From contig JABUQX010022151.1 of NCBI GenBank assembly GCA_015478945.1, forward strand, positions 57,501 through 67,500: 10,000 nucleotides of DNA, given 5' to 3'. Shown piece by piece: positions 8,467 to 10,000 of this stretch. A program made the translations under genes and the position numbers. Position 1 is the stretch's first letter, and each line of letters opens with the position of its first letter. This DNA is from Trachelipus rathkii (lineage: Eukaryota > Arthropoda > Malacostraca > Isopoda > Trachelipodidae). Under the pieces are notes generated by a model, which made no database searches, was not told the origin of the DNA, and was given only the letters and a program-made list of their open reading frames with translations.

Positions 8467-8699
8467 ATATTGTAAACCGTTTATCTTAACATAACAAACA
8501 AGATCCTATCAGTATTCATAATGGGCACTAAAATGAAGTCTATCTGATTGGTCCTCTATTTCATACAACATCTTACTGCGCCGAATTATAATCATTTTTA
8601 AACCTTAATTTTTTTTTTTTTTTTTTTTTCTGAAACAAAAATAAATATAAGAATAAAAAAAACAAAAAATTAACTTTTTCGTTAAAAAAAAAAAACACA
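8467..8699. other. AT-rich spacer with long homopolymer runs
   Basis: A 21-T run lies at 8609-8629 and a 12-A run at 8684-8695. A TTAAC/GTTAA inverted pair (8670-8674, 8680-8684) sits just before the A run. The T run could be the tail of a minus-strand retroelement insertion, but I do not recognise a body on either side. Confidence 0.5.
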
Positions 8700-9064
8700 A
8701 ACCAATAATGGAAAGCATTTGGAAGACTTCCTCCGATCTCCTCAGAAGACCCCAGTGGCGGTCCTTAAGCAGCCAGGGCCAAATTTTGACTAGTTCTTAG
8801 AAGGCGACTTTGACTTGTAATTTCTTATAGTAACTCGTCCGTGTTCTCGCCCAATTTTTATAAGTAAGGCCTACTTCGATGTCATCCTGTTGGCAGGGGC
8901 GGAGGAACCCCGCCGACACCCCAAATACAAGAGCGGGGGTTCCGGAGCCCTCCCGGAGGGGGGGAATTAGTCCTAACCCGTGTTCCCCGGAAGCCGAGAG
9001 ACCCCGACTTCCTGCCATCGGTGCGTATACCCTTGGGGTATTCTTAGTTAAAAAAAAAAAAAAA
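8700..9064 (+). mobile_element. Candidate retroelement 3' UTR ending in poly-A
   Basis: The right end is a 15-A run at 9050-9064. Just before it is a perfect stem ATACCC-TTG-GGGTAT (9027-9041). Two more potential stems lie upstream: GGAACCCCGC 8904-8913 with GCGGGGGTTCC 8933-8943, and GGAAG 8989-8993 with CTTCC 9008-9012. A GC-rich, structured 3' UTR with a CCTTGGGGT-like element before the tail is reminiscent of R1-clade non-LTR retrotransposons. I know that only from memory and found no reverse transcriptase sequence here. A short frame with LEDFLRSPQKTPVAVLKQPG starts near 8717 and ends at a TAG at 8792-8794. The left boundary is arbitrary. Confidence 0.33.
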
Positions 9065-9240
9065 TTATTAAGAAAATAAAATTTCCTTAAAGAAGTTAAA
9101 CGTATAAAAGGTCTCTAAATAGTTTTTCTACTCGGTATGTATTAAAATAATTATTTAACAATTTTTTTTTTTTATTATTTACATTTCGCTCTAAATTAGA
9201 CTAGGGCATTACCAGCAATGTATTCCTTTCCAAGGTAGCT

Positions 9241-9597
9241 TGTTGTAGTTTTTGAGATAGGATGTGGCTCTTCTAGAGGCTGACGATATCGATATTTATC
9301 GATATATTCGATATGCGAGAACGGCGGCGGCCACATGAAACCCTTTACCATATATATATATATATATATAATTGTGATATTTATAAATACAGTAGTAACT
9401 ATATATATATATATAACGTTTATTTTTTGATAGTAGTATCACTCACACGTATTTGTAGTTATTATCTAATAATATAATAATCAAGGTAATATCTGTAACT
9501 CTTCTTATATAAGCCTTGTATATGCATGGAGTCAGAGAACTTGAACGATATACTCTATATTTATTTCAATGAGAAAGTTACTCTATATACAATCACA
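9241..9597 (+). mobile_element. Possible solo LTR of a copia-like element
   Basis: The segment starts TGTTG and can end CA at 9594-9597, and has a GC-rich patch near 9315-9333. It carries a promoter-like TATATAAG 26-28 bp before a TCAG initiator, and its last 60 bp are A/T-rich with CAATGAG. This is the general layout of an insect-type copia LTR. Two TATCGATA-type words lie at 9287-9304. TA arrays at 9350-9371 and 9401-9416 appear to have expanded inside it. There is no matching 5-bp target duplication (TAGCT before, CATCT or TCTTT after), no primer-binding site after 9597 and no second LTR in the window. It may therefore be an old solo LTR or simply another AT-rich repeat. Confidence 0.33.
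9506..9536 (+). promoter_or_regulatory. Core-promoter-like TATA box plus initiator
   Basis: TATATAAG lies at 9506-9513. GTCAGAG at 9531-9537 contains TCAG, close to the arthropod initiator TCAKTY. The presumed +1 A at 9534 is 28 bp from the TATA start, the normal distance for RNA polymerase II. In AT-rich DNA a TATA word alone means little; the pairing is what makes it notable. No gene follows within the window. Confidence 0.3.
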
Positions 9598-9621
9598 TCT
9601 TTATTCACCCTATATTTAGGC

Positions 9622-9780
9622 TATTATTATTATTTATTATATTTAATATGTAGTTAATGATGTACTTAGTTATTATATTATTATTTATTTTACTTTATTT
9701 AATTATTATGTATCGTATTTATTTATATTTATTGAGTGTGATATATATTATTATTATTATTTATTATTATTATTATTATC
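9622..9780. repeat. Imperfect TTA trinucleotide array
   Basis: ATT/TTA repeats occur at 9622-9640, 9671-9692 and 9747-9779, separated by AT-rich sequence. This motif differs from the TA arrays seen elsewhere in the window. Confidence 0.85.
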
Positions 9781-10000
9781 GTGTAAGCTTATACAGTATA
9801 TAATATAAATGTATGTAATAGCGTCTAACATATTAAGCCTCCTACTATATACCACAATTTACAATATAAAATGTCTATTTATCCACTTTTCACACTCCAC
9901 ACTTAATAAATTCATTATAAAGATAAAAAAGCAACAACCTAACAGCGAACACACTTTGAGTGTCAGCGCCGACGAAGACTAATGCAAATATTAAAAGGAA

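Noticed and set aside
1..10000. CRISPR array, defence system, prophage or bacterial operon
   Set aside because: No regularly spaced repeats, no operon-like packing and no ribosome-binding-site-led genes; the composition and retroelement relics are those of an animal genome.

Overview
The window looks like non-genic nuclear DNA from an arthropod. It is AT-rich, full of TA dinucleotide arrays and homopolymer A/T runs, and holds decayed retrotransposon pieces. I see no intact protein-coding gene, no convincing tRNA or rRNA, no CRISPR array and nothing resembling a bacterial operon. The retroelement motifs recall non-LTR elements common in arthropods, especially crustaceans. That is recognition from memory; no search was run, so the taxon is a weak inference.

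Layout. Positions 1-2486, minus strand: the 5' part of a heavily mutated Jockey/I-like non-LTR retrotransposon. A gag-like ORF1 remnant (about 2486 down to 730) leads into the start of an ORF2 apurinic-type endonuclease (about 527 down to 1), which runs off the left edge. 2611-2643: a three-copy 11-bp tandem repeat. 2995-4205: several TA arrays, separated by short unique pieces that include a palindrome, a poly-A run and a decayed minisatellite built on CATCCGC. 4206-5224: AT-rich DNA without recognisable genes, with another TA tract. 5225-5746, plus strand: the decayed 3' end of a second non-LTR retrotransposon ORF2, in three frames. 5747-8195: AT-rich DNA with TA arrays and no supported gene. 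8196-8466 and about 8870-9050: two short GC-rich islands among poly-A/poly-T runs; the second ends in poly-A and may be a retroelement 3' UTR. 9241-9597: a possible solo LTR with a TATA box and an initiator-like site. 9622-9780: TTA-rich repeats. 9781-10000: AT-rich sequence with nothing recognisable.

Nothing here appears to work together as a system. The pieces are best read as independent retroelement insertions, broken by stops and frameshifts, embedded in microsatellite-rich DNA. Most open frames are chance products. Those in the TA arrays are low-complexity Tyr/Ile strings open on both strands.
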